A stretch of DNA of 64,000 nucleotides from Aldehydirespirator sp965116665 (GCA_965116665.1 OZ220709.1:1116001-1180000); one strand, 5' to 3'. Shown: positions 44,204 through 53,430, numbered from the stretch's first letter. A program made the numbers and translations. Notes: a model not told the origin generated them from the sequence alone.

Positions 44204-45381
44204 GCCGCTGGACCTTCACCTCGGAGTCGGTGACCGAAGGACACCCCGACAAGATCGCCGACCGGATCTCCGACGCAATCCTCGACGCCCTCATCGACGC
44301 CGATCCCGGCAGCCGGGTCGCATGCGAGACGCTGGTCACCACCGGGTTGGCGGTGGTAGCGGGGGAGATCCGTACCGAGGCCTACGTGGACATCCCCGCC
44401 ATCGTGCGCCAGACGATCTGCGCGGTGGGCTACGACGACGCCGCCTTCGGCTTCGACGGCCACACCTGCGGCGTGGTGGTGGCGATCGGCGATCAGTCGC
44501 CGGACATCGCCATGGGCGTGGATCGCGACGACGGGGACTCCGACGACCAGGGTGCGGGCGACCAGGGGATGATGTTCGGCTACGCCTGCGACGAGACCGA
44601 CGTGATGATGCCCTTCCCGATCCATCTTGCTCATCGCCTGGCCGAACGCCATGCCGAAGTGCGGCGGGCCGCCACGGTGCCGTACCTTCGGCCGGACGGC
44701 AAGACGCAGGTCAGCATCGAGTACGAAGGCAGCCGGCCGGTGCGCCTGCGCACCGTGCTGGTGTCGACCCAGCACAGCCCCGGAATCGACCGCGATCGGA
44801 TGATCCTTCCCGACGTCACCGAGCAGATCATCGAGCCCGTCATCGGCGAACAGTGCCCGCAGTTCGCCGACGACGACTACGAGGTGATCGTCAACCCGAC
44901 CGGCAAGTTCGAGACCGGCGGGCCGAAGGGCGACTCGGGCTTGACCGGCCGCAAGATCATCGTCGACACCTACGGTGGCATGGCCCGCCACGGCGGCGGG
45001 GCCTTCTCGGGCAAGGATCCGTCCAAGGTGGACCGCTCCGCCTCGTACGCGGCCCGCTGGGTGGCCAAGCACATCGTGGCCGCAGGGGCCGCGTCGCGCT
45101 GCGAGTTGCAGGTGGCCTACGCCATCGGCAGGGCTGAGCCGCTGTCGCTGATGGTCGAGACCTTCGGCACCGAGACCGTGGACCCAACCCTCATCACCAA
45201 GGCCGTCAGGGAGGTGTTCGACCTGCGTCCCGCGGCCATCGTGCGGGACTTGGGCCTGCTCAAGCCGATCTACACGCCGACCGCTGCCTACGGGCACTTT
45301 GGCCGCCCGCCCGAAGACGGGCTGTTCACCTGGGAGAGCACCCACCGTCTGGCCGATCTGAAGTCGGCTCTCGGCCTCTGA
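44200..45381 (+). CDS. metK: S-adenosylmethionine synthetase
   Basis: Makes SAM from methionine and ATP. The 393 residues include FTSESVTEGHPDKIADRISD, GDQGMMFGYA, the P-loop-like GGGAFSGKDPSKVDRSA and the KPIYTPTAAYGHFGR ending. It starts at a TTG overlapping the coaBC stop, with GGAGG at 44190-44194. SAM made here would also feed the DNA and rRNA methyltransferases in this window. Confidence 0.97.
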   Translation: MSRWTFTSESVTEGHPDKIADRISDAILDALIDADPGSRVACETLVTTGLAVVAGEIRTEAYVDIPAIVRQTICAVGYDDAAFGFDGHTCGVVVAIGDQSPDIAMGVDRDDGDSDDQGAGDQGMMFGYACDETDVMMPFPIHLAHRLAERHAEVRRAATVPYLRPDGKTQVSIEYEGSRPVRLRTVLVSTQHSPGIDRDRMILPDVTEQIIEPVIGEQCPQFADDDYEVIVNPTGKFETGGPKGDSGLTGRKIIVDTYGGMARHGGGAFSGKDPSKVDRSASYAARWVAKHIVAAGAASRCELQVAYAIGRAEPLSLMVETFGTETVDPTLITKAVREVFDLRPAAIVRDLGLLKPIYTPTAAYGHFGRPPEDGLFTWESTHRLADLKSALGL

Positions 45382-45458
45382 GCCCCGGCAGCCAGGGTCG
45401 GCTCTCCTTCGAGGAGCCACCCGCCGAGCCCCCAGCGCCGGCAGAGGGCGCACCGGGG

Positions 45459-47219
45459 ATGCGGCCCGGCGGCTCGGCAGACCTGGTTGTGCGGGTTCTG
45501 CCCGACGTGGTCCGTCTGGACAAGACGTTCGACTACTCGGTTCCCGATGCCTGGCACGCCGATGGCCGGGCCGAACGGCTGGCGGTGGGCTCGATCGTGC
45601 GTTTCACCCTCGGCGGGCGCCGCCTGCGGGGCTGGGTCACCGAGATCGGCGTCGATCCCCCTGCGGGCGTGGAACTCCAGCCCCTGCAGCGGCTCACCGG
45701 CATGGGTCCACCGGCTGAAGTCGTGAGTCTGGCCCGTTGGGCTGCCTGGCGGTGGGCTGGCCGCACCGTGCACTTCTTGCGAGCTGCGTCGCCACCCCGG
45801 GTGGTTCCCGGCCTCGCCTCCTCTCGAAGCTCTCATGCCCCCGGTCGTGGCTCGCCTCAGCGGCATGACGACCTGTTCGAGCATGCGGGGGCGGTGACAG
45901 TGCTGCGAAACCCGCCGTCCGACGACGGTCTGGGCCTGGCCCGGGCCGCGGTCCGGAACGGCGACGCGCTGATCGTTGTGCCCGCCCTGGCCCATGCCCG
46001 CCGCGTCGCAGAAGACCTCAGACGAAAGGGCGTCCGGGTGGCCTCCGGATTCGACGATTGGGCTCAGGCCGCGGCCGGCGCCACCGTGGTCGGCACCCGT
46101 ACGGCGGTGTGGATGCCCATGCCGAACCTGTCCGCCGTGGTGGTGCTGGACGAGCACTCCGAGGGTCTGTTGAGCGAGCAGGCCCCGACGTGGCACGCAC
46201 GCGATGTGGCTCTCGAGCGGGCCCGGCGGGCTGGGGCGCCCGCGGTGCTGGTGTCTCCCGTCCCGACGCTGGAGGCGCTGGAGGCCGGCGAGTTGCGGGA
46301 GGTGGGGCGAACCGCCGAGCGTGACGGCTGGCCCGCGGTCGATGTGCTGGATCGCCGTCTCGATGATCCGGCCCGGGGCGGCCTGTTCGCCGAGGGCCTG
46401 AGAGATCGTCTGACCCGGGCCGGTGGCAGGGTCGCAATCGTGCTGAACCGCAAGGGTCGGGGGCGGCTGCTGGCCTGCAAGGCCTGCGGCGAGCTGGTCC
46501 GCACCACCGATGGGCGGCTGCCGATGAGGCTCATCGACGACGAGCTGGTGGCCGCCGACGGCGGCGAGCGCCGACCGGTGGTGTGCGCCCAGTGCGGCTC
46601 GACGGTGTTGCGCAACCTGCGCATGGGTGTCACCCGGGTCCGTGAGGACCTCGCTTCGCTCACCGGTGAGCCGGTCGGGGAGATCACCGCGGACTCGGAC
46701 CGGCTGGGCACCGAGCGGATCGTCGTGGGCACCGAGGCAGTGCTGTGGCGGCTGCAGTCCGCGGCGGCGGTGGTGTTCCTCGACTTCGACCAGGAGCTGC
46801 TGGCACCCCGGCAGAGGGCCTCGGAGCAGGCGCTGGCGCTGCTGGCCCGCGGTGCCCGGCTCACGGGAGGGCGGCGCGGCGAGGGGCGCCTGGTGGTCCA
46901 GACCCGCCAGCCCGATCATGCGGTGGTGAGGGCGGCGGTTCTGGCCGACCCGTCGATCGTGGTCGACGTCGAGCGCCAGCGACGCCAGGAGCTGGGCCTG
47001 CCGCCCTACGGTGCTCAGGCCAAGGTCTCCGGTACCGGCGCGGGGTCCTTCATCTCGGCGTTGCGGGAGGGTGCGGGCTCCACCGTGAGCATCCGGGGCC
47101 CGCTCGACGGCCAGTTCCTGCTCCGGGCCCCGAGCCATGATCCGCTGCTGGACCTGCTGGCCGGCACCCCTCGCCCCGCCGAGCGCCTGCGGGTCGAAGT
47201 GGACCCCCTAAGGGTCTGA
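45459..47219 (+). CDS. priA: Primosomal protein N' (PriA), apparently ATPase-defective
   Basis: Replication-restart protein of 586 residues, much shorter than the 730 of enteric PriA. The 3'-DNA-binding domain is present (VVRVLPDVVRLDKTFDYSVP, GSIVRFTLGGRRLRGWV). In the helicase region the Walker A lysine motif is not visible: the equivalent stretch reads DALIVVPALAHA; a degenerate box II (VVVLDEHSEGLL) remains. Only two CxxC pairs of the zinc region are seen (CKACGE and CAQCGS). Actinobacterial PriA proteins are known to lack helicase motifs, so this is probably normal for the group. Start taken as ATG 45459. Confidence 0.88.
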   Translation: MRPGGSADLVVRVLPDVVRLDKTFDYSVPDAWHADGRAERLAVGSIVRFTLGGRRLRGWVTEIGVDPPAGVELQPLQRLTGMGPPAEVVSLARWAAWRWAGRTVHFLRAASPPRVVPGLASSRSSHAPGRGSPQRHDDLFEHAGAVTVLRNPPSDDGLGLARAAVRNGDALIVVPALAHARRVAEDLRRKGVRVASGFDDWAQAAAGATVVGTRTAVWMPMPNLSAVVVLDEHSEGLLSEQAPTWHARDVALERARRAGAPAVLVSPVPTLEALEAGELREVGRTAERDGWPAVDVLDRRLDDPARGGLFAEGLRDRLTRAGGRVAIVLNRKGRGRLLACKACGELVRTTDGRLPMRLIDDELVAADGGERRPVVCAQCGSTVLRNLRMGVTRVREDLASLTGEPVGEITADSDRLGTERIVVGTEAVLWRLQSAAAVVFLDFDQELLAPRQRASEQALALLARGARLTGGRRGEGRLVVQTRQPDHAVVRAAVLADPSIVVDVERQRRQELGLPPYGAQAKVSGTGAGSFISALREGAGSTVSIRGPLDGQFLLRAPSHDPLLDLLAGTPRPAERLRVEVDPLRV

Positions 47220-47236
47220 GCGGCGTGCAAGGTCCA

Positions 47237-47283
47237 TTCTTGATGTGGTTGTCCCTCTCTGGTGAGGTCAACTACATCAAGAA
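47237..47283. terminator. Bidirectional hairpin between priA and the convergent methyltransferase
   Basis: TTCTTGATGTGGTTG pairs with CAACTACATCAAGAA over 15 positions with one G-T; the 17-base loop holds an inner CCTC/GAGG. The stop codon of the minus-strand gene lies inside the right arm. No long T-run, but placement fits a shared terminator. Confidence 0.65.
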
Positions 47284-47910
47284 AGGCCCGGCGGGGCCTA
47301 CCTCCAGGAGACGGTAGCCCTTCTTGGACAGCAGGCGGGTCGTGCCGTGGCCCCGGTCGGCCAGCCACCGAGCCAGCGAGTCGCTGCCCAAGTGGCGGTG
47401 CACCACCAGGTGGGCCCGCCCGCCGGGCGCGAGCCGGTCCAACCATGTGCCCAGCAGTTCGTGCAGGGCCGGCTTACCGATGCGGATCGGGGGATTGCAC
47501 AGGATGCGGTCGAAGCGGCGGTCGGGGTCCACGGCGTCCGGCCGGTCCACCGTCACGTTGGCCGCACCGTTGGCCTTGGCGTTCTGAGCCGTGAGAGTCA
47601 GAGCCCGCTCGTTCACGTCCACCGCCAGCACGTCGGCGGCGGGGGAGCGTATAGCAGTCACGCAGGCGATGGGGCCCCAGCCGCAACCCAGGTCCAGCAC
47701 CCGCCGCTCTGTGGAGGTCAATGGCGGCGCCTCCGCCAGCAGCAGGCGGGTGCCCGCATCCAGCCGGTCGGGCGAGAACACGCCCGAATCGGTCGTGAAG
47801 CCGAGCTGGATCCCGTCGATGCTCAACACCAACGTCCGGGGCGAGGACGCGGCCACCGGCTCGGCCTCGAAGTACTGGCCACCGGCGGGCCCGGCAGCGG
47901 GATCGGTCAC
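47272..47910 (-). CDS. RsmC-like class I SAM-dependent methyltransferase
   Basis: Probable small-subunit rRNA guanine-N2 or related methyltransferase, 212 residues. The SAM site VLDLGCGWGPIACVTA, the acidic end of the next strand (DVLAVDVNERAL) and the NPPI motif (FDRILCNPPIRIGK) match the MTS/RsmC group; only the catalytic half of RsmC is present, as in most actinobacteria. It starts at a GTG and diverges from def with just 24 bases between starts, so the promoters must overlap. Confidence 0.85.
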   Translation of the reverse strand: MTDPAAGPAGGQYFEAEPVAASSPRTLVLSIDGIQLGFTTDSGVFSPDRLDAGTRLLLAEAPPLTSTERRVLDLGCGWGPIACVTAIRSPAADVLAVDVNERALTLTAQNAKANGAANVTVDRPDAVDPDRRFDRILCNPPIRIGKPALHELLGTWLDRLAPGGRAHLVVHRHLGSDSLARWLADRGHGTTRLLSKKGYRLLEVGPAGPFLM

Positions 47911-47934
47911 GTCGCGACGGTAGCCTCGACGGCA

Positions 47935-48495
47935 GTGGCCCCCTACGACATACGCATCATCGGCGATCCGGTCCTGCGCCGCCGCGCCGCGGAGATCGAC
48001 GATGTCGATTCCACCCTGGTGCGTATCGCCGAGGGGATGGTCGAGACCATGTACAGCGCGGACGGCATCGGTCTGGCCGCTCCCCAGGTGGGGGTTCAGA
48101 AGCGGCTGTTCGTGTGGGACATGGGCGATGGTCCCCGTACGATCGTCAACCCGCACATCGTCGAGTCCGACGGGGAGTGGGTCTACGACGAGGGGTGCCT
48201 GTCGGTGCCCGGGTTGACGTGGGAGATCGTCAGGCCCAAGGAGGTCCACATCGTCGGCCGGGACCTCGAAGGCAACGAGATCTCTGTGGAGGCCGACGAA
48301 CTCGAGGCCCGCCTGTTCCAGCACGAGCTGGACCATCTCGACGGCACCCTGCTGATCGAGCGTCTCGACGACGCCACCCGCAAGGCTGCCCTGCGCACGC
48401 TGCGCGAGCTGGGGGTCGGGCCCGGCTCGCCGACATTGTCACGGCCGGCGGACATGGGAGGCGACGGGCCTTCGGGTGGTCTACGCCTGCTGTGA
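47935..48495 (+). CDS. def: Peptide deformylase
   Basis: Metal hydrolase removing the formyl group from new proteins. The 186 residues have the three motifs: GIGLAAPQVGV, EGCLSVPG and QHELDHLDG. It starts at GTG 47935. The end overlaps fmt by four bases, so the enzymes that add and remove the formyl group are co-translated. Confidence 0.96.
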   Translation: MAPYDIRIIGDPVLRRRAAEIDDVDSTLVRIAEGMVETMYSADGIGLAAPQVGVQKRLFVWDMGDGPRTIVNPHIVESDGEWVYDEGCLSVPGLTWEIVRPKEVHIVGRDLEGNEISVEADELEARLFQHELDHLDGTLLIERLDDATRKAALRTLRELGVGPGSPTLSRPADMGGDGPSGGLRLL

Positions 48496-49406
48496 CGGCG
48501 GCCCCTCCAGGCTGGCGGGTCGTCTACTTCGGTACCCCGGAGGTGGCGGTGGCGCCGCTGCAGGCGCTGTGCCGGGCCGGCCACGACGTGGCCCTGGTGG
48601 TCACCCGGCCGCCGAAGCGCCGGGGACGGCGCCAGGCGCCTACGCCCTCGCCGGTGGAGGACGCGGCCGTCGACCTGGGCCTGAGGGTGACCTACGACCT
48701 GGCGGACGCAGTCGGGGTCGGAGCCAACCTGGGCGTGGTCGTCGCCTACGGCGAGTACATCGGTGACGACGTTCTCGAACCGCGCCGCACGGTGAACCTG
48801 CACTTCTCGCAACTGCCCCGGTGGAGGGGGGCTGCACCGGTGGAGCGGGCCATCATGGCCGGCGACACCGAGGCCGGGGTGTGCCTCATGGACGTTGCCT
48901 CGGCGATCGACACCGGCGCCGTGTACCGCAGGGCATCCACCGAGGTCGGGCCGCACGAGACAGCCGATGAGGTGCGGGCCCGGCTGTGCGAGCTGGGCAT
49001 CCGGCTGCTGCTGGAGACCCTCGCCGAGGGGTTCGGCGAGCCGGTGCCGCAACATGGAGAGATGACCTGGGCCGACAAGATCGACCCTGCGGAGCTGCGT
49101 ATCGACTGGTCGAAAGCCGCTGAGCATGCTCTGCGACTGGTGCGGGTGGGCGGTGCGTGGACCACCTATCGCAACCGGCGGCTCAAGGTCCTCGGGGCCC
49201 GGCTCGTGGCTGGATCGGACCAGGCTGGCCCGCCCGGCACGATGTGCTTGACGCCTCGATCCGGCGGCCCTGCCGCGCTGGAGGTCACCACCGGCCACGG
49301 CGCCCTGGAGCTGGTGACCGTCCAGTCGGAGGGTCGGGCCGCGGCCGCCGCTCGCGACTGGGCCAACGGGGCTCGCATCGCGGGCGGCGAGCAGTTCGAC
49401 ACGTGA
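48492..49406 (+). CDS. fmt: Methionyl-tRNA formyltransferase
   Basis: Formylates initiator Met-tRNA. The 304 residues include VVYFGTPEVAVAPLQALC, GVVVAYGEYI, the formyl-transfer block NLHFSQLPRWRGAAPVERAI, and the C-terminal domain (TWADKIDPAELRIDW). It starts at a GTG overlapping the def stop and overlaps rsmB by four bases. Confidence 0.95.
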   Translation: MTAAPPGWRVVYFGTPEVAVAPLQALCRAGHDVALVVTRPPKRRGRRQAPTPSPVEDAAVDLGLRVTYDLADAVGVGANLGVVVAYGEYIGDDVLEPRRTVNLHFSQLPRWRGAAPVERAIMAGDTEAGVCLMDVASAIDTGAVYRRASTEVGPHETADEVRARLCELGIRLLLETLAEGFGEPVPQHGEMTWADKIDPAELRIDWSKAAEHALRLVRVGGAWTTYRNRRLKVLGARLVAGSDQAGPPGTMCLTPRSGGPAALEVTTGHGALELVTVQSEGRAAAAARDWANGARIAGGEQFDT

Positions 49407-50563
49407 GCCGGACCGGTCGCCGGGCCGGCACCCCCGGAAGCGGGGGAGCGGAGCCGAGCGCCAGGCGAGTTGCGCTCGATGTGCTCGTCCGCATCGACAC
49501 CGATGGGGCCTACGCCAACATCGCCCTGCCCGCCGCCCTGACTCGGTCCGGCCTGGATGAGCGCGACCGGGCCTTCGCCACCGAGCTCGTCTACGGCGTT
49601 ACCCGCCGCCGGCGGGCATTGGACTGGGCGCTGGACCCCTTCCTGGCAACGCCCCCGCCGCCTCCCGCACGGGCCGCGCTGCGCATGGGTGCCTACCAAC
49701 TCATCGAGTTGGACACTCCGGCGTACGCGGCTGTCTCAGCCACGGTGGCCGCGGCTCCTCGCAGCCATCGCGGCCTGGTGAACGCCGTGCTGCGCCGGGT
49801 GGGCGAGGCAGGATCGCCGGGCTGGCCCGACGATGCCACCCGGCTCAGCTACCCGGACTGGATCGTCGAAGCGCTCACTGCCGATCTCGGACGCGACACC
49901 GCGCTCGGTGTCCTGGAGTCGATGAACGCTCCGGCCCGGGTCCATCGCCGCGCCGACGGCTACGTGCAGGACCTGAGTTCCCAGACGGTGATCGACGCCA
50001 TGGGCGTGCAGGCCGGCGACCTGGTGGCGGACCTGTGCGCGGCGCCGGGGGGCAAGGCCACTGCACTGGCCGGTCGCGGCGCGCGGGTGATCGCCTGCGA
50101 CTCGCACATGGGACGGATCGGCTTGCTGAAGGCCAACCGGGAGTCGCTGGACGCCGCTCAGGTGCTGGTGCTGGCCGCCGACGGCCGGCATCCGCCACTG
50201 CGGCCGGGTTGCTGCGACGCGGTGCTGGTGGATGCACCGTGCAGCGGGCTGGGGACGCTGCGGCGCCGCCCCGATGCCCGCTGGCGGGTAGAGCCCTCGT
50301 CGGTCGCTCGCCTGGCCGAACTGCAGACCGGGCTGCTCGACGCGGCAGTCTGCCTGGTACGCCCCGGCGGGCAACTGGTGTACAGCGTCTGCACGCTGAC
50401 TGCAGCCGAGACGCTGCAGGTTGCGGCCCGCTTTGCAGAGGATCCCCGCCTGGAGCCGCGGCCGCCTCCGGGGGAGCCGTGGACGGCCCACGGTGACGGA
50501 GCCATGCTGCTGCCGGGCGCCGAACACGACGGCATGGCCCTATTCCGCTGGCGCCGACGTTGA
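49403..50563 (+). CDS. rsmB: 16S rRNA (cytosine-5) methyltransferase RsmB/Sun
   Basis: Methylates 16S rRNA at the position equivalent to C967. The 386 residues comprise an N-terminal NusB-like RNA-binding domain (ARRVALDVLVRIDTDGAYAN, DRAFATELVYGVTRRRRALD) and a methyltransferase domain with VADLCAAPGGKATALAG, VDAPCSGLGTLRRRPDARW and the catalytic cysteine in VYSVCTLTAAE. GTG start overlaps the fmt stop. Confidence 0.94.
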   Translation: MSRTGRRAGTPGSGGAEPSARRVALDVLVRIDTDGAYANIALPAALTRSGLDERDRAFATELVYGVTRRRRALDWALDPFLATPPPPPARAALRMGAYQLIELDTPAYAAVSATVAAAPRSHRGLVNAVLRRVGEAGSPGWPDDATRLSYPDWIVEALTADLGRDTALGVLESMNAPARVHRRADGYVQDLSSQTVIDAMGVQAGDLVADLCAAPGGKATALAGRGARVIACDSHMGRIGLLKANRESLDAAQVLVLAADGRHPPLRPGCCDAVLVDAPCSGLGTLRRRPDARWRVEPSSVARLAELQTGLLDAAVCLVRPGGQLVYSVCTLTAAETLQVAARFAEDPRLEPRPPPGEPWTAHGDGAMLLPGAEHDGMALFRWRRR

Positions 50564-50683
50564 ATTGGCAGCTGGTTGGTCCCGCTCGGGGGTGCTCAGC
50601 CGCCAGTTCGGGTGGGGCGAGGTGGGGAGGCGGTGGCTAGGGTCTCGGCCGTGGAACACAGCCACCGCGGCGGCGAGGCCGCC

Positions 50684-51160
50684 ATGGAGGCCAAGGTGCT
50701 GACCGTGTCCGACGGTGTGGTTCAGGGAACCCGCGAGGACCGCAGCGGCGAGGCGCTGGAGGCATACCTCACCGAGGCCGGGTGGCGCGTGGTCGAGCGG
50801 GCCGCGATCGCCGACGGCATAGAGGAGGTGGCGCGTGAACTTCGCCGGCTGGCCGACGGCTTCCACGGGCTGGTCGTCACCACCGGGGGCACCGGTTTCG
50901 GGCCCCGCGACTCCACCCCGGAGGGGACCAGGGCCGTGATCGATCGCGAAGCGCCCGGGCTGGCTGAGGCCATGCGCCTGGTCAATCCTCTGGGCCGCCT
51001 GTCGCGAGGGGTTGCAGGCACTCTCGGTACCGTGCTCGTCCTCAACACCCCCGGCTCCTCGGTGGGCTGTGTCGAGACGGTCGACGCCGTCATCGACGTG
51101 GTCGGTCACGCCGTGCGGCTGCTCGTCGACAACTACGACCCTCACCCCCACGGCGGGTGA
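50684..51160 (+). CDS. MogA/MoaB-family molybdopterin adenylyltransferase-like protein
   Basis: Molybdenum cofactor biosynthesis fold, 158 residues, beginning EAKVLTVSDGVVQGTREDRS. The signature VVTTGGTGFGPRDSTPEGTR and the following IDREAPGLAEAMR are typical of MogA/MoaB. The start could instead be GTG 50651. No other molybdenum cofactor genes are in the window, so its place between rsmB and ribD is isolated. Confidence 0.88.
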   Translation: MEAKVLTVSDGVVQGTREDRSGEALEAYLTEAGWRVVERAAIADGIEEVARELRRLADGFHGLVVTTGGTGFGPRDSTPEGTRAVIDREAPGLAEAMRLVNPLGRLSRGVAGTLGTVLVLNTPGSSVGCVETVDAVIDVVGHAVRLLVDNYDPHPHGG

Positions 51161-51179
51161 GCCGGCCCCGTCCGAGGCC

Positions 51180-52283
51180 GTGACCCCAGCCGCCCGGGCT
51201 TCCGAGCCCCCCACGGTGACAGCATCTCAGAGCCGCGCCGCCAGCCGGTGGGAAGGGGCCATGGACAAGGCCATCGAGGCCGCGTCGGCGGTACGGCATC
51301 TCACCAGCCCCAATCCGTGGGTCGGCTGCGTGGTGATAGCCCCCAACGGCAGCGCCTTCACCGGTGCGACCAGCCCGCCCGGCGGCCCCCACGCCGAACG
51401 CCACGCTCTGGCCTCGGCGGGCGCGGCAGCCCGGGGCGCCACCCTCGTCACGACCCTGGAGCCGTGCAACCATCAGGGCCGCACCGGCCCATGCACTGAC
51501 GCCATCATCGAGGCCGGCGTCCGCCGGGTGGTGATCGCCGTGCTCGACCCCGACGCAGCGGTGTCGGGCGCCGGCGTGGCCAGGCTGCAATCGGAGGGCG
51601 TCGAGGTGCTGGCCGGGGTACGGCAGGCCGAGGTCGAGCGCCAGCTCCTGGCGTACCTTCACCACCGGCGGACGGGCCGTCCCTGGATGGTGGCCAAGCT
51701 CGCGGCCAGCATCGACGGCCGCACCGCGGCTCCCGACGGCACGTCCCAGTGGATCACATCGTTGGAGGCCCGCACCGACGCTCACCGCTTGCGGGCCGTC
51801 TCCGACGCGGTGATCGTGGGCGCGGGCACGGTGCGAGTCGATGACCCCAGCCTCACCGTGCGCCACTGGACCCCGCCCGGCGGCCGGGTCTGGAGCGACG
51901 GCTGTGAGCCCACGGGGGTGGTCCAACCCCGGCGGGTGGTAGTGGGATCCGCTCCACGGGGCGCTCGGATCCATCCATGCCTGCAATGGGAGGGCCCCCT
52001 CGACGATCTGGTGAACCGGCTCGGTGCCGACGGCGCCACCCAGGCCCTCGTCGAGGGTGGTCCGGCGGCGGCGGGCGCGTTCGTGCGGGCCGGGCTCGTC
52101 GACAGCTTCGTCGTGTATGTGGCGCCGGCGCTCTTCGGCGGCGACGACGGCGCGCCCATAATCTCGGGACCGGGAGCCGGGTCCATAGGTGACATCGTGC
52201 GGGGCTCGATCACCGCAGTGGAACGTCTCGGGCCCGACGTGCGCATAGACGTGGCCGTGTCCCAAGCCTCTGCCGACAGCTAG
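51180..52283 (+). CDS. ribD: Bifunctional riboflavin deaminase-reductase RibD
   Basis: Two steps of riboflavin synthesis: deamination and ribosyl reduction. The 367 residues have the zinc deaminase domain (NPWVGCVVIAPNG, PGGPHAERHAL, LEPCNHQGRTGPC) and a DHFR-like reductase domain (VAKLAASIDGRTAAPDGTSQ, SDAVIVGAGTVRVDDPSL, ALVEGGPAAAGAFV). I chose GTG 51180, 19 bases after the previous stop; a GTG about 36 bases later is possible. The other rib genes do not follow it here. Confidence 0.93.
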   Translation: MTPAARASEPPTVTASQSRAASRWEGAMDKAIEAASAVRHLTSPNPWVGCVVIAPNGSAFTGATSPPGGPHAERHALASAGAAARGATLVTTLEPCNHQGRTGPCTDAIIEAGVRRVVIAVLDPDAAVSGAGVARLQSEGVEVLAGVRQAEVERQLLAYLHHRRTGRPWMVAKLAASIDGRTAAPDGTSQWITSLEARTDAHRLRAVSDAVIVGAGTVRVDDPSLTVRHWTPPGGRVWSDGCEPTGVVQPRRVVVGSAPRGARIHPCLQWEGPLDDLVNRLGADGATQALVEGGPAAAGAFVRAGLVDSFVVYVAPALFGGDDGAPIISGPGAGSIGDIVRGSITAVERLGPDVRIDVAVSQASADS

Positions 52284-52355
52284 GAGGGGAGTGCTCGGCC
52301 CGCACGCCGGTAGCCTCAGCGCCGTCGTCGGCGCTTGCGAGGCTCAGGACCGCGG

Positions 52356-53231
52356 ATGCTCAAGCTCGTTCTTCCCAAGGGATCGCTCGAAAAGGCCACC
52401 CTCGAGCTCTTCGAGGCTGCCGACCTGCCCGTGCGGCGATCCTCCGACGTGGCCTACAGCGCCTCGATCGCCGATCCCCGCATCAGCGACGTGAGGATCC
52501 TGAGGCCCCAGGAGATCCCCGTCTACATCGCCGACGGCCTCTTCGACATCGGCATCACCGGCCGGGACTGGGTGACTGAGACCGGCAGCGAGGTGGTCTC
52601 GCTCGGCGAGCTGCAGTACTCCAAGGCGACATCGTTGCCGATCCGGGTGGTGCTGGCGGTGGCCGGAGACTCGCCCTACCAGAGCATCGCCGACCTGCCC
52701 CAAGGCGTTCGAGTGTCAACCGAGTACCCCGAGCTGACCCGGCGCTTCTTCGCCGACGCCGGCATCGAGGCCCAGATCGCGCTGAGCTACGGGGCGACCG
52801 AGGCCAAGGTGCCCGACATCGTGGACGCGGTGGTCGAGATAACGGAGACGGGGCGGGCCCTGCGGGCCGCGGGACTCCGTATCATCGACACCCTGCTGAC
52901 CTCCTACACCGAGTTGATCGCCAACCCCGCGGCGGCCGCTGATGCAGACAAGCGGCACGCCATGGGCCAGATCTTCACGCTGCTCCAAGGCGTGCTGGAG
53001 GCGCGGGGCAAGGTGCTGGTGAAGCTCAACGTGGGCGTGGACGCTCTCGACGACGTGATCGAGATCCTGCCGGCCATGAAGGCCCCCACCGTCAACGAGC
53101 TCTTCCAGGGAGCGGGCTACGCGGTGGAGACCGTCGTGCCCCGCAACGAGATCAACATCCTGATCCCCGCGCTCCGCGATCTGGGCGCCACCGATATAGT
53201 CGAGATGCCGATATCCAAGATCGTCCCGTAG
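52356..53231 (+). CDS. hisG: ATP phosphoribosyltransferase, long (HisG-L) form
   Basis: First enzyme of histidine synthesis. The 291 residues begin LKLVLPKGSLEKATLELFEA and contain DIGITGRDWV, AEIVDAV-type ligand sequences, a RIIDTLLTSYTELIANP block and a C-terminal ACT-like regulatory domain (VLVKLNVGVDALDDVIEILP), so it should be self-regulated by histidine and need no HisZ. Start ATG 52356. No other his gene is adjacent. Confidence 0.94.
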   Translation: MLKLVLPKGSLEKATLELFEAADLPVRRSSDVAYSASIADPRISDVRILRPQEIPVYIADGLFDIGITGRDWVTETGSEVVSLGELQYSKATSLPIRVVLAVAGDSPYQSIADLPQGVRVSTEYPELTRRFFADAGIEAQIALSYGATEAKVPDIVDAVVEITETGRALRAAGLRIIDTLLTSYTELIANPAAAADADKRHAMGQIFTLLQGVLEARGKVLVKLNVGVDALDDVIEILPAMKAPTVNELFQGAGYAVETVVPRNEINILIPALRDLGATDIVEMPISKIVP

Positions 53232-53243
53232 GAGGGCTTGGCG

Positions 53244-53417
53244 ATGAGATGGTTGAAGAACGGGATGGGGCCCGCGATCGGCGTGGGTGTAGGTGGCGGC
53301 GCCGGTGTGGGCGCCATCTTCGGAGCCACGGGATCGGGGGCGGCTATCGGTGCAGCGATCGGCGTGGCAGTCGGAGCGTGGATCGCCGGTATGGGAAGGA
53401 AGCGCTCGGCCTCCTGA
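53244..53417 (+). CDS. Glycine-zipper mini-protein, probably membrane-embedded
   Basis: 57 residues: a basic start (MRWLKNGMG), a hydrophobic glycine/alanine-rich core with a small-residue spacing pattern (GVGVGGGAGVGAIFGATGSG, then AAIGAAIGVAVGAWIAG), and a basic end (GRKRSAS). GGAGG at 53231-53235 gives ideal spacing to the ATG, starting at the hisG stop, so it is probably co-transcribed with hisG. A glycine-zipper pattern suggests helix packing in the membrane. Function unknown; a membrane-active peptide or a small stress protein are both possible. Confidence 0.65.
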   Translation: MRWLKNGMGPAIGVGVGGGAGVGAIFGATGSGAAIGAAIGVAVGAWIAGMGRKRSAS

Positions 53418-53430
53418 CCAGCCGCCGCGC

